Shown here piece by piece: positions 9,578-17,137 of a stretch of DNA of 64,000 bases. The stretch comes from Candidatus Zhuqueibacterota bacterium. Its GTDB lineage: Bacteria; Zhuqueibacterota; Zhuqueibacteria; Zhuqueibacterales; Geothermadaptataceae. Position 1 is the stretch's first letter. Each line of letters begins with the position of its first letter. The notes beneath the pieces are model-generated. The model made no database searches. It was not told the origin of the DNA and saw only the letters and a list, made by a program, of their open reading frames with translations. The translations under genes and the position numbers were made by a program. The stretch spans positions 1 through 64,000 of the forward strand of contig JAUZRQ010000043.1 in assembly GCA_030950365.1 (NCBI GenBank). The letters are read 5' to 3'.

Positions 9578-9668
9578 GTTTCTCGTGCCTCAAAGAATAA
9601 TCTTCTCCAGTGCGATGTGACTTCTCCTGGCAAACCGGCTAACCGCAACCGAAATGCGAGGAACCGCC

Positions 9669-11057
9669 ATGCGCCGCTTGATTGAAACCACGTTCCGCTT
9701 TCAAGAGCTGCAAACCGACTTCAAAACCGAAATCATGGCAGGGGTGACCACGTTCATGACCATGGCGTACATCCTGTTCGTACAACCGGCCGTGCTTTCC
9801 GCCTGCGGCATGGACGCCGGCGCTGTGTTCGTGGCCACCTGCGTATCCAGCGCGCTTGCCACCATTCTCATGGGCGTCATGGCCAACTATCCCATTGCTC
9901 AGGCGCCGGCCATGGGCCACAACTTCTTTTTCGCCTTCGCCGCCGTGCCGATGATCGCCCGCAGCCTGCCGGAACATGCCGTGGTCGAGCCGTGGCAGGT
10001 CGCCCTCGGCGCGGTGCTCATCTCCGGCCTGATTTTTTTCATCCTGTCCTACACCCGCACCCTCGACGGTCTCATTCAAGCCATTCCGGCATCCCTGAAA
10101 AACGGCATCGCCGTGGGCATCGGCCTGCTGATTGCGCTGGTGGGCCTGCAGTGGGCCGGGCTGGTGGTGGATGCGCCAGGCACGCTCATGCGGCTGGGCA
10201 ATTTGCACAGTCCGCCGGTACTGCTGGCGTTGTTCGGGCTGGTGCTGACCGCGTCCCTCCTGGCGCTGCGCGTTCGCGGCGCCATCCTGATCGCCATCCT
10301 GGTCACAGCCGTGGTGGGCCTGCCGTTCGGATTCACGAAATACCAGGGCGTGATCTCGCTGCCGCCTTCGGTGGCACCCACCTTTTTCAAGCTGGATTTG
10401 CTCGGCGCCATCGACATCGGATTGGTGAGCGTCATTTTCACGTTTTTCATTCTGGATTTTTTTGATACGGTTGGCACGCTTATCGGTGTAAGCGAACAGG
10501 CAGGATTTATTAAGGATGGCAAGCTGCCGCGTGCCAAAGAGGCCCTGCGCGCCGATGCCGCGGGCACGGTAATGGGAGCGTTCATGGGCACGTCCACCAT
10601 CACCAGCTACATCGAGAGCGCGGCCGGTATTTCCGCCGGCGGCCGCACTGGCTTCGCCAATGTCGTCACCGGGATTTTGCTGCTGCTGTCGCTGCTGTTT
10701 TCACCGCTGATCAAAATGATCGGCTCACCGCTGCCGTACACCATGGTCATGGCCGATGGCGCGCGGCTGGAGCTACAGCTTTATCCGGTAGTGGCGCCGG
10801 CCCTGATCATCGTCGGCAGCTTTATGATGAGCGCTGTAACGCGCATCCGCTGGAACGATCCCACCGAGGCCCTCCCCGCGTTTCTCACCATCGTAATGAT
10901 GCCGTTCAGCGGCTTTAGCATCACCGAAGGCATTGCGTTTGGTTTTATTTCGTATGCGCTGGTCAAAACGCTGGCAGGCCGCCATCGCGAGGTGCACTGG
11001 CTGATTTACGCCTGTGCGCTGTTGTTTGTGGCAAGGTATGTTTTTATGGCCGATTAG
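9669..11057 (+). CDS. NCS2 family purine (guanine/hypoxanthine-type) permease
   Basis: 462 residues with about twelve hydrophobic segments, in the inner membrane. It matches the AzgA/PbuG branch of nucleobase-cation symporters. The N-terminus has TDFKTEIMAGVTTFMTMAYILFVQP and then NYPIAQAPAMGHNFFF, the conserved half-helix that binds the base in this family. Farther along are FFDTVGTLIGVSEQAG and GTSTITSYIESAAGISAGGRTG, both family signatures. I chose the ATG at 9669 because GAGGA lies 6 bases before it; the in-frame ATG at 9654 would add five residues. Its substrate is probably hypoxanthine, guanine or adenine, taken up with protons. No purine riboswitch core is visible upstream. It converges with the ceramidase-like gene. 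Confidence 0.92.
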   Translation: MRRLIETTFRFQELQTDFKTEIMAGVTTFMTMAYILFVQPAVLSACGMDAGAVFVATCVSSALATILMGVMANYPIAQAPAMGHNFFFAFAAVPMIARSLPEHAVVEPWQVALGAVLISGLIFFILSYTRTLDGLIQAIPASLKNGIAVGIGLLIALVGLQWAGLVVDAPGTLMRLGNLHSPPVLLALFGLVLTASLLALRVRGAILIAILVTAVVGLPFGFTKYQGVISLPPSVAPTFFKLDLLGAIDIGLVSVIFTFFILDFFDTVGTLIGVSEQAGFIKDGKLPRAKEALRADAAGTVMGAFMGTSTITSYIESAAGISAGGRTGFANVVTGILLLLSLLFSPLIKMIGSPLPYTMVMADGARLELQLYPVVAPALIIVGSFMMSAVTRIRWNDPTEALPAFLTIVMMPFSGFSITEGIAFGFISYALVKTLAGRHREVHWLIYACALLFVARYVFMAD

Positions 11058-11077
11058 GTTCTGGATGGAAGCAATTA

Positions 11078-11104
11078 AATACCAGGCACCATGAAGATGC
11101 CCGG
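11078..11104. terminator. Hairpin between convergent genes
   Basis: TACCAGGCACC and TGCCCGGTA pair over nine bases with one mismatch and a short ATGAAG-type loop. There is no long T-run. It lies between the permease stop and the stop of the convergent ceramidase-like gene, so a shared terminator is plausible. Confidence 0.4.
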
Positions 11105-11121
11105 TATTATCATGCATTCAA

Positions 11122-12435
11122 TCATAATCCGCCACTTACTTCCGCAATCAGCGCAACCGCTGTCCGCCGCACCCGCTCCTCGGCATCGACTGCAAAATGA
11201 TTGGGATGGCCATAAAATTTGTGTGCTTCGAGCACCTCATATCCGCCTTTCGGGATTTCGGCCGCCGGCGGCAAATAGCCGAAGTTGCCATTGGCATACC
11301 CGCATACAACCACCACTTCCGATACCGCCTGCCGGATCGCCAGACTCGTTTCGGCAAACACCTCAAACGGCAGCGCCAGGAACACCATTTCTCCGATTCG
11401 AAGCGCTTGCAGCTCCACCTGTAATTCGGACCGATCGCCGTAGCGCTGCGCCATACGCCGTGCCCAGGCGAGACAGGCTGACTGGATCACGCGCTCTTCT
11501 TCGGATGATGCCGCTTTCACGGCATGTTCGTACTGGGCAATCGCCTCAGTCCATCCGTGGCCAGATGCAAACGGTGCATACGGCACGGTCACGGCCCTGG
11601 CCACGGCGCCGATTTGCGGAAACATTTCGGCCGATTGATTGTCCAGAGTTTGCAAAAGCTGATTCCGTAAACGCAGGCCCGCGCTTCGTACTAGGTTGTG
11701 GTTTCCCTGGCGCCGTGGGTTGACATTGCCTGCAGCGCCATTCAGAAACAGAGCCTCCGTATTTGGCCCGAGAGAAGTTTTGAGGTACTGGATCGCTGCG
11801 CCAGGGAAATCGGCGGAGACCTTGCGGTTGTCCGCGCCGAGGATGGTGGGATGGCAGCCACAGTGAAACATGACTAGCGGGGCATGTTCAGCGCGTTCCG
11901 GTTCCGCCAGCAGCACTGTCAGCATGCGGTCAACGACGCCATACGGATCGGGCGCCGGATGGATGCTACCTTTCTCGATACGTGCACGCCGATTGATACC
12001 GATGTCGGTTTCGCCGATTGCACGGCGGAGTCTCGCTGGTCGCAGGGCCTTCCAGGCCGCTAAACCTGCCGCTACAACACTTTCAAGACAGCACTGCATC
12101 CAGGCTTCATCACGATCGCCGATGCCGATGGTGTACATGCTCGCCGGCGCGGAATGCGTGTGAGTGGCGGCGATGAAAATGGCCGCAACCGGCAGCTCGG
12201 TGTGGCGCTGAATTTCCTGTTTGATCAAACGGATATCTCCGTATTCCAGCCCAAGAAGATCGCAGGATAAAATCAGTGCGCCGCTGTCACCATCCGTCAG
12301 GGCGAGCGCGCGGACGAAAACCGGGTCCAGCACCCCGATGTTGCCCTGCTGCCGTAGCGCGTATCCGGCAAGATGGATGCCCGGCGGCGGCGTGATATCC
12401 TGCATCGCAAAACCCATTTCCCATCTCTGCTGCAT
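11122..12435 (-). CDS. Neutral/alkaline ceramidase-like hydrolase
   Basis: 437 residues matching the N-terminal catalytic domain of neutral/alkaline non-lysosomal ceramidases, amidases that use zinc. The start MGFAMQDITPPPGIHLAGY is the family's opening motif. AATHTHSAPASM (the HTHS zinc-site region), HCGCHPTILGADNRKVSADFPGAA and NGAAGNVNPRRQ follow in the usual order. There is no obvious signal peptide and the usual C-terminal immunoglobulin-like domain is missing, so it is probably cytosolic. Many short bacterial members have no known substrate and need not act on ceramide. GGAG lies 8 bases before the chosen ATG, though an ATG six codons downstream is possible. It is the last gene of a tight three-gene set with the ROK regulator and cutC (gaps of 62 and 36 bases), which hints at a sugar or amide degradation role. 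Confidence 0.8.
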   Translation of the reverse strand: MQQRWEMGFAMQDITPPPGIHLAGYALRQQGNIGVLDPVFVRALALTDGDSGALILSCDLLGLEYGDIRLIKQEIQRHTELPVAAIFIAATHTHSAPASMYTIGIGDRDEAWMQCCLESVVAAGLAAWKALRPARLRRAIGETDIGINRRARIEKGSIHPAPDPYGVVDRMLTVLLAEPERAEHAPLVMFHCGCHPTILGADNRKVSADFPGAAIQYLKTSLGPNTEALFLNGAAGNVNPRRQGNHNLVRSAGLRLRNQLLQTLDNQSAEMFPQIGAVARAVTVPYAPFASGHGWTEAIAQYEHAVKAASSEEERVIQSACLAWARRMAQRYGDRSELQVELQALRIGEMVFLALPFEVFAETSLAIRQAVSEVVVVCGYANGNFGYLPPAAEIPKGGYEVLEAHKFYGHPNHFAVDAEERVRRTAVALIAEVSGGL

Positions 12436-12471
12436 AAGCCATGCTCCAATTGAGTTAAAAGGAATACGCCG

Positions 12472-13161
12472 CTACGCCATAGAATCCAGCGCGCGCACCA
12501 GTTGTTCGACCTTTCTCGCATCCACCTGCCCATCGTGCGCTTCAGGGGTGCGAACGCCGCGCCCGACGTGAAACTCCTGCACCCCGGAACCGGCGGCGAT
12601 CCGAACAATGTTCGCCACCGTAATGCCGCCGGCAGCAATGAGTCGCAGCCGATCGCCCGCCACGCGTTGCAGCGCCGCCAGTTGCTCGATTCCCTCCACG
12701 GCTGTTTTAGCCTGCGCCGAGGTCAGAACACGGTCGGCCAGACCGCTGTCAATCAGCACATCCAGGGCCTGGAACGGATCGGCGGCGCGGTCGAATGCCC
12801 GGTGAAAGGTCACGCCGATATCGCTATGTTCGGTCAAAATTTCGCGCAGGGTATCGATATCCGGCTGATGGTCATGAGTGAGTAGGCCGATGACCACGCC
12901 ATCCACGCCCATTTCGCAAAACACGCGCACGTCCTGACGGATCAGCAGCACCTCGCCGCGGGAAAAGCCATGAAAATGGTTTTGCGGCCGGACCATCACG
13001 CGGATGGGTATGGAAACGGATTTCAGGATGGCCTCGACGAGCGCGTATGGGGGCGTCAGGCCGTCGCGCCGCAGGTCGTGTACCACTTCGAGGCGGTGCG
13101 CCCCCCCGGCCTCCGCCCGGATGGCATCTTCAACGGATGTGGCTATAATTTCCAGAAGCAT
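12472..13161 (-). CDS. cutC: CutC family TIM-barrel protein
   Basis: 229 residues covering the whole CutC family length. It opens LLEIIATSVEDAIRAEAGGAHRLEV and contains IRVMVRPQNHFHGFSRGE, DGVVIGLLTHD, VTFHRAFDRAADP and RLIAAGGITVANI, all in the order seen in CutC. The family was named for copper homeostasis in Escherichia coli, but that role is disputed and the fold suggests a small-molecule enzyme. Here it sits between a ROK-family sugar regulator and a ceramidase-like hydrolase, which argues for a catabolic rather than a metal role. The start is the only ATG at the family N-terminus, without a strong ribosome binding site. Confidence 0.88.
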   Translation of the reverse strand: MLLEIIATSVEDAIRAEAGGAHRLEVVHDLRRDGLTPPYALVEAILKSVSIPIRVMVRPQNHFHGFSRGEVLLIRQDVRVFCEMGVDGVVIGLLTHDHQPDIDTLREILTEHSDIGVTFHRAFDRAADPFQALDVLIDSGLADRVLTSAQAKTAVEGIEQLAALQRVAGDRLRLIAAGGITVANIVRIAAGSGVQEFHVGRGVRTPEAHDGQVDARKVEQLVRALDSMA

Positions 13162-13223
13162 GGTTTCGCGGATTGGTTGATTTCCTGAATGGCTCGTCGT
13201 GCGCCGGCCTTGCCGGTCATTCT

Positions 13224-14459
13224 TTACGCGGCGGCCATAGCGGATTCGGGTTCAGCCTGAAACAGCGGGCGCATGACCAATACCGCCATGCCAAGGATTT
13301 CACCCTTGCGACCCAGACTCGAAGGCAGCACTTTGATCGGCATCTCGTTGGTTAATAAGAAATACCGGCTTAGCGTGCGATGGATTTCCTGCAAATAAAG
13401 CTCTTTGTACGCCGCCAGTTTGCTATTAATAAAGATAGTCGAGACATCGATGAAGTTGAGCAGATTGCCCAGCGCCATGCCCAGCGCCTGCGCTGAACCT
13501 CGCAAAGAACGGACGGCCGATGCGTCACCGTGTTCCACAGCTTCAAGAATGCAATCGATATCCACCGGTGGTGGATTCTCACGACAATATTTTTTCAAGA
13601 TCGGGCCAGGATTGCGCATCGCTTCACGGATAATCGCTGGAAAGGCCACCAGGGTTTCCAGGCACCCTTTTTTTCCGCAGGCGCACGGATGGCCGTCGGG
13701 ATCAATGACCATATGGCCCAGTTCGCCGGCCAGACCATTCACGCCGCGATAAATGTTGCCGTTCAGTACCAGTCCGGAGCCCAGTCCGACATCGATATCC
13801 ACGCTGAGGAAATTATGAATGCCTCGGGCCTCGCCCAGCCACATTTCAGCCAGCGCCGAAGCGCGGGCATCGACCTCCAATACCACGGGCATTTGAAAAT
13901 GCCGTTGTAGATCCTCGACCAGTGGCATGTTCTCCAGGCTGCTGAGATTGCTGGCAAGCAAAATGCGGTCGGCTTCCTCTCTCATCACTCCCGGGTGCGA
14001 CACACCAACACCAATGATTTTGCGTTTATCCACCTGGCTTTCGTTGATGACATTTTCGATGAGCGTGCGCATATGCTGTAACAGAGAATCGTAGCCTTCA
14101 CCGGGATCAATGGGTACGGTGGCTTCGGCTGCGGTGCTGAAATCGAGCCGAACCACGGCGGCCCGAATGAACTCCGGCGTCAAATCCACACCGACCGCAA
14201 ACGCGCCATCCGGATTGATGTCTAGCATCACCGGCTTGCGGCCGCCGGTTGAATCGCCTTCGCCAATTTCCTGCAACAACTGGTCTTTAATCAGGCCGCC
14301 GACGATTTTCAGTACCGCCGGGTCGCTCAATCCCGTGCTGCGCGCCAGCTCCGCTCGGGATTTAGGCCCCTGCTCCCGGATAATGCGCATCACCAGGGCC
14401 CGATTTAATTTTTTCAGCAGGCGTGGCCGACTGCCTGCTGACGTAAGTCTGGTTTCCAT
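13224..14459 (-). CDS. ROK family transcriptional regulator
   Basis: 411 residues. Residues 15-70 are a winged helix-turn-helix (NRALVMRIIREQGPKSRAELARSTGLSDPAVLKIVGGLI by type), followed by a ROK kinase-like sugar-sensing domain: FAVGVDLTPEFIRAAVV, VSHPGVM, LVLNGNIYRGVNGLAGELGHMVID and the zinc motif CACGKKGCLETL. NagC- and XylR-type members of this family are repressors released by a sugar. The chosen ATG has AAGGAG 8 bases upstream. It probably controls its own operon with cutC and the ceramidase-like gene. A short dyad TAACTTAGTTA at 14668-14678, about 210 bases upstream, is a possible but unproven operator. Confidence 0.9.
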   Translation of the reverse strand: METRLTSAGSRPRLLKKLNRALVMRIIREQGPKSRAELARSTGLSDPAVLKIVGGLIKDQLLQEIGEGDSTGGRKPVMLDINPDGAFAVGVDLTPEFIRAAVVRLDFSTAAEATVPIDPGEGYDSLLQHMRTLIENVINESQVDKRKIIGVGVSHPGVMREEADRILLASNLSSLENMPLVEDLQRHFQMPVVLEVDARASALAEMWLGEARGIHNFLSVDIDVGLGSGLVLNGNIYRGVNGLAGELGHMVIDPDGHPCACGKKGCLETLVAFPAIIREAMRNPGPILKKYCRENPPPVDIDCILEAVEHGDASAVRSLRGSAQALGMALGNLLNFIDVSTIFINSKLAAYKELYLQEIHRTLSRYFLLTNEMPIKVLPSSLGRKGEILGMAVLVMRPLFQAEPESAMAAA

Positions 14460-14974
14460 GTCATAGGCTCCTTCCGTCGCTGGGTTCTCAGGCCGTCCGC
14501 CTCATCAACCTGCTTTGGGAAAAACATTCCTGTTTGCACTTTGGGGAAACGGCTCCTAAAGTGGTTTTTGGCACGCCTGGAGGGATAAACCATGCAAAGG
14601 GAGATCGCGTACCGGATCGGCTGGACATCCTGTACGCATGCTGGTTTTGTCCCCCAGGCGCCTTCATTAACTTAGTTATTTTAGTTGTGGGAATATACAT
14701 CGGCCGGTTAAGGATGTCAAGGAAATTCAGGAGTAGGGGCCGCAAAGCAACCGAACCTATGAATTGAACACATGATTGGATATGGAAATCAACGGTCATT
14801 TTGAACCATTTTAAAACCGTCGAGTGCGCCGAAAATGCAGATATAAAACTCTGCGCACTCAGCGGTTCAAACAAAAAACTTTCACAACAGCGTTCCTGCC
14901 ATGCCCATAAAATCAGTCCTCGGGAAAACTCCTAATCAGTGCAAATCTGTGAAATCAGTGGTTGATTTCCCCCT
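14460..14974. repeat. Spacer upstream of the ROK gene with repeat remnants
   Basis: No credible gene. The ROK-proximal half is AT-rich near 14665-14700 and contains a TAACTTAGTTA dyad. The distal half ends in AATCAGTGCAAATCTGTGAAATCAGTGG (14935-14963 region), one of the dispersed phrases found in many spacers here. A 128-codon open frame on the minus strand (14488-14874) has no family resemblance and I do not call it. Confidence 0.5.
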
Positions 14975-15544
14975 TCATTCCAGCAACTCCGGCTGGTAGC
15001 TGTCGTAACTTTCATCCGTGCCGGAAATATCCACCCGGAACGCCGTGGTAAAGCGGTTGAAATAGTTGGTCAGCCCGATCACGCAGCCAATCTCGACGAT
15101 CTCGGGCTCCGAATAGTACCGCTTCAATTCGGCCATATCCGCATCGCTCACGCGGTGCGCATCGGTGGACATCTTCTCCGCCAGACGCAACGCCGCTTTC
15201 ACGGCCGGCTCGAACCGGTCGCTGGCTTCAAAATCCCGCAGCGCCTTCAGATCCTCTTCCGAATAGCCGATCTGCTTTGCCAAAGCAGTATGCGCGGCCA
15301 GTCAGTAGCGGCAGGCATTCACCTGCGAGACTTTGACAAACAGCAGCTCCTTGAGTTTAAACGGCACCTGTCCGCTAAACATCACGGTGCGGTAGTGATC
15401 GATAAGCGTGGTCAAATAATCCGGCACCTGAGCAATGGTTTTGAACGCGTTCGGCACATTGCCGCGCTCGCGCAGGTATTTATCGAAAATCTCTTTCACC
15501 CTACCGGTGGCTTCCTCCGGCTCGATGCGTTTCAATCGTCCCAT
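14975..15544 (-). CDS. AhpD-like (carboxymuconolactone decarboxylase family) protein with in-frame TGA, probable selenoprotein
   Basis: Read through one TGA (15302-15304), the frame gives 189 residues of a complete CMD/AhpD-type protein: MGRLKRIEPEEATGRVKEIFDKY, VPNAFKTIAQVPDYL, LKELLFVKVSQVNACRY-U-LAAHTALAKQIG, then a helical C-terminus ending QPELLE. The family's redox pair is CxxC followed by xxxH; here it reads Cys78-Arg-Tyr-Sec81-Leu-Ala-Ala-His. The TGA thus falls exactly on the second redox Cys, and the frame continues with normal conservation for another hundred codons. A stem-loop 13 bases after the TGA fits a bacterial SECIS. Sec-containing AhpD-like proteins are known in bacteria. 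It overlaps the aroQ-GAF gene by 13 bases, so it is translationally coupled to the shikimate genes. A nonsense mutation or a sequencing error (TGC read as TGA) is the alternative. Confidence 0.8.
15272..15288 (-). promoter_or_regulatory. SECIS-like stem-loop in the AhpD-like gene
   Basis: On the mRNA strand CTGCTTT-GGC-AAAGCAG is a perfect 7-bp stem with loop GGC, so a G opens the loop. The loop begins 20 bases after the TGA. Bacterial SECIS elements are described as short stems with a G in the first two loop bases, 16-37 bases after the UGA, and this fits. Confidence 0.6.
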
Positions 15545-16419
15545 ACAATCTCCTCGAAGTTGAAATGCCGTCCCAACTGGTCCGCCATGCGTTCCAGATA
15601 CCAGCGGTCGTGCTCGTGAAAGGCATCTGGCCGATGGCTATCGATATCGATTTCCCCCACAATGCGGTCCTCGCTGTAGATCGGTACCACGATTTCGGAC
15701 CGGGTTTCCACGCTGCAGGCCAGATAGCGCGGATCGGCGTTCACATCCGGCACAATGATGGTGGCTTCTTCGGCCACGGCCGCGCCGCAAATGCCCTGCC
15801 CCACCGGGATGCGCGTGTGCGGCGAGGGCGCGCCGATGAAGTTATGCAAACGCAGTTCTTCGCCCTCGAGCAAATAGATGCCGGTCCAGTCGAATTTCGG
15901 AAAGCGCTCGTGCAACAGTTGCACGGCCCGCCGCAGCCGCGCATCGGTGCCGGCCAGCGACGCCGCCTCGCCGGCAAACTGCTCCACCACCGCATGCCCC
16001 AGCAGCGCTTCGACGCCATACACGTAGCTGTCTTTGCGGTGACCGGCGATCTGCAGCAAGCACACCGGTTCAATTACCGAGACGCGTCGGAAGTCCTCGC
16101 GCTGATGAATGTCGCTCAGATGCACTTCCACCGTTGGCAGCCCTACCGCTGCGATGGCATCGCGCAGGGCAAGGCTGTAATGCGTAAACGCTGCCGGATT
16201 GATGACCACGCCATTGACTTCGGTGCGTGCGGCATGCAGCCGGTCGATGACCGCGCCTTCGTGGTTGGATTGAAAGAAATCGAGGTCCACGCCGTATTCG
16301 GCGGTGGTGTTGCGAATGTAGGTATTCACTTCATCAAGGGTGTCACAGCCGTAGATTTCTGGCTCGCGGCTACCCAGCAAGTTCAGATTGGGTCCATGTA
16401 TGATGAGAATACGGTTCAC
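15532..16419 (-). CDS. aroQ: Type II 3-dehydroquinate dehydratase fused to fRMsr-like GAF domain
   Basis: 295 residues, about twice the length of AroQ. Residues 1-142 are a complete type II dehydroquinase (third shikimate step): LIIHGPNLNLLGSREPEIYG with Tyr23, QSNHEGAVIDRLH, INPAAFTHYS with Asn74, and EVHLSDIHQREDFR with His100. Residues about 155-295 are a GAF domain of the free methionine-R-sulfoxide reductase family: WTGIYLL, RIPVGQGICG with Cys211, YLACSVETRSEIVVP with Cys235, then EIDIDSHRPDAF. The spacing of 24 between the two Cys equals that of Cys94 and Cys118 in the E. coli reductase. The first family Cys is replaced by His201. The domain may reduce methionine sulfoxide or may sense redox state. 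It overlaps aroK by ATGA and the AhpD-like gene by 13 bases. Confidence 0.92.
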   Translation of the reverse strand: MNRILIIHGPNLNLLGSREPEIYGCDTLDEVNTYIRNTTAEYGVDLDFFQSNHEGAVIDRLHAARTEVNGVVINPAAFTHYSLALRDAIAAVGLPTVEVHLSDIHQREDFRRVSVIEPVCLLQIAGHRKDSYVYGVEALLGHAVVEQFAGEAASLAGTDARLRRAVQLLHERFPKFDWTGIYLLEGEELRLHNFIGAPSPHTRIPVGQGICGAAVAEEATIIVPDVNADPRYLACSVETRSEIVVPIYSEDRIVGEIDIDSHRPDAFHEHDRWYLERMADQLGRHFNFEEIVWDD

Positions 16420-16976
16420 AGTCTATCCTCCAGCAGACAGAGCAAATGATGAAAGGTCTCCTCTTTCGTCCAGCCATCTTTGCATTCCAGCGTCAGATCA
16501 GCCTGCATGTAAAAGGGCTCGCGCTCGGCCAGCAAGGCGCGGATGAAGCTCAGCGGATCGCCCGGCGGCGCCTGCCGCAGAAGCGGCCGGGTGGTATCGT
16601 GACGCAATTGCACCAGCAACTGCTCCGGAGAACGTTTAATATACACGGTGAGGCCGGATTCTCTCAGATAGGACCAGGCCTGCGGCCGTGCCGGAGTGCC
16701 ACCGCCCAGGGCCACCACCCGCCCCTGCAATTTCGATACGCTTTTCAGGGCCTCGAGCTCGAGCTGGCGGAAATACGGCTCGCCATATTTGGCGAAAATA
16801 TCGGCGATGGTCATGCCCTGCTCGCCTTCGATGAGCACATCGATATCGACGAACGGCCATTCGAGCATCTCGGCAAGCCGCGCGCCAAGGTGCGTTTTGC
16901 CGCTGCCCATGAATCCCAAAAGATAAATGTTTTTATCCGCCGTGGCTTTCAAGATGGGCGATTCTCGTTCAACCAT
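16416..16976 (-). CDS. aroK: Shikimate kinase
   Basis: 186 residues, standard length. It phosphorylates shikimate with ATP in the cytosol. The P-loop is GFMGSGKTHLG near residue 21. VDIDVLIEGEQGMTIADIFAKYGEPYFRQLELEAL carries the shikimate-binding Asp and Arg, and VVALGGGTPARP is the GGG motif. The lid region has the arginine in TTRPLLR. Its stop overlaps the aroQ start in an ATGA, so the two are translationally coupled. The 160-base gap to aroC holds a small dyad, AGATACC and GGTATCT (17053-17078). Confidence 0.95.
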   Translation of the reverse strand: MVERESPILKATADKNIYLLGFMGSGKTHLGARLAEMLEWPFVDIDVLIEGEQGMTIADIFAKYGEPYFRQLELEALKSVSKLQGRVVALGGGTPARPQAWSYLRESGLTVYIKRSPEQLLVQLRHDTTRPLLRQAPPGDPLSFIRALLAEREPFYMQADLTLECKDGWTKEETFHHLLCLLEDRL

Positions 16977-17137
16977 GGTCCGTCAGTTTGTTCGGAGTAG
17001 CGCTTAAACTTTTGGCATTTGTATGCTTAAATATCGGTCATCCATTGACATCAGATACCTTGAAGACAAATGGTATCTCTCATCAGTTTGATTAAATTTA
17101 ACGCATTTTCCGCACGAATGCAGCCTATTTTTGTCAT

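Larger units (their letters stand above)
8574..9668. repeat. 1.1 kb spacer filled with dispersed repeats
   Basis: No credible gene. From the left: an AT-rich zone to about 8850, then ACACGGATAACACGGATGACG and CGTTGCATCCGTGGCTC phrases (8855-8940), the double-hairpin element (8997-9066), a decayed second copy (about 9262-9299), more CATCCGTGGCT and GAAATCCGTGGTTT phrases (9325-9395), and a perfect hairpin at 9555-9577 before the permease gene. The region separates the divergent helicase fusion and permease genes, so it should also hold their promoters. I could not identify these securely. Confidence 0.6.

Noticed and set aside
9480-9668. Purine riboswitch before the NCS2 permease
   Set aside because: No conserved loop sequences of the purine aptamer are visible.
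14488-14874. 128-codon minus-strand frame upstream of the ROK gene
   Set aside because: Composition and lack of any motif suggest non-coding leader sequence.
14975-15544. Pseudogene or two separate genes for the AhpD-like protein
   Set aside because: The stop is TGA exactly at a redox Cys, the reading frame and conservation continue past it, and a SECIS-like hairpin follows. The 102-codon downstream part would also need a TTG start inside a conserved helix.
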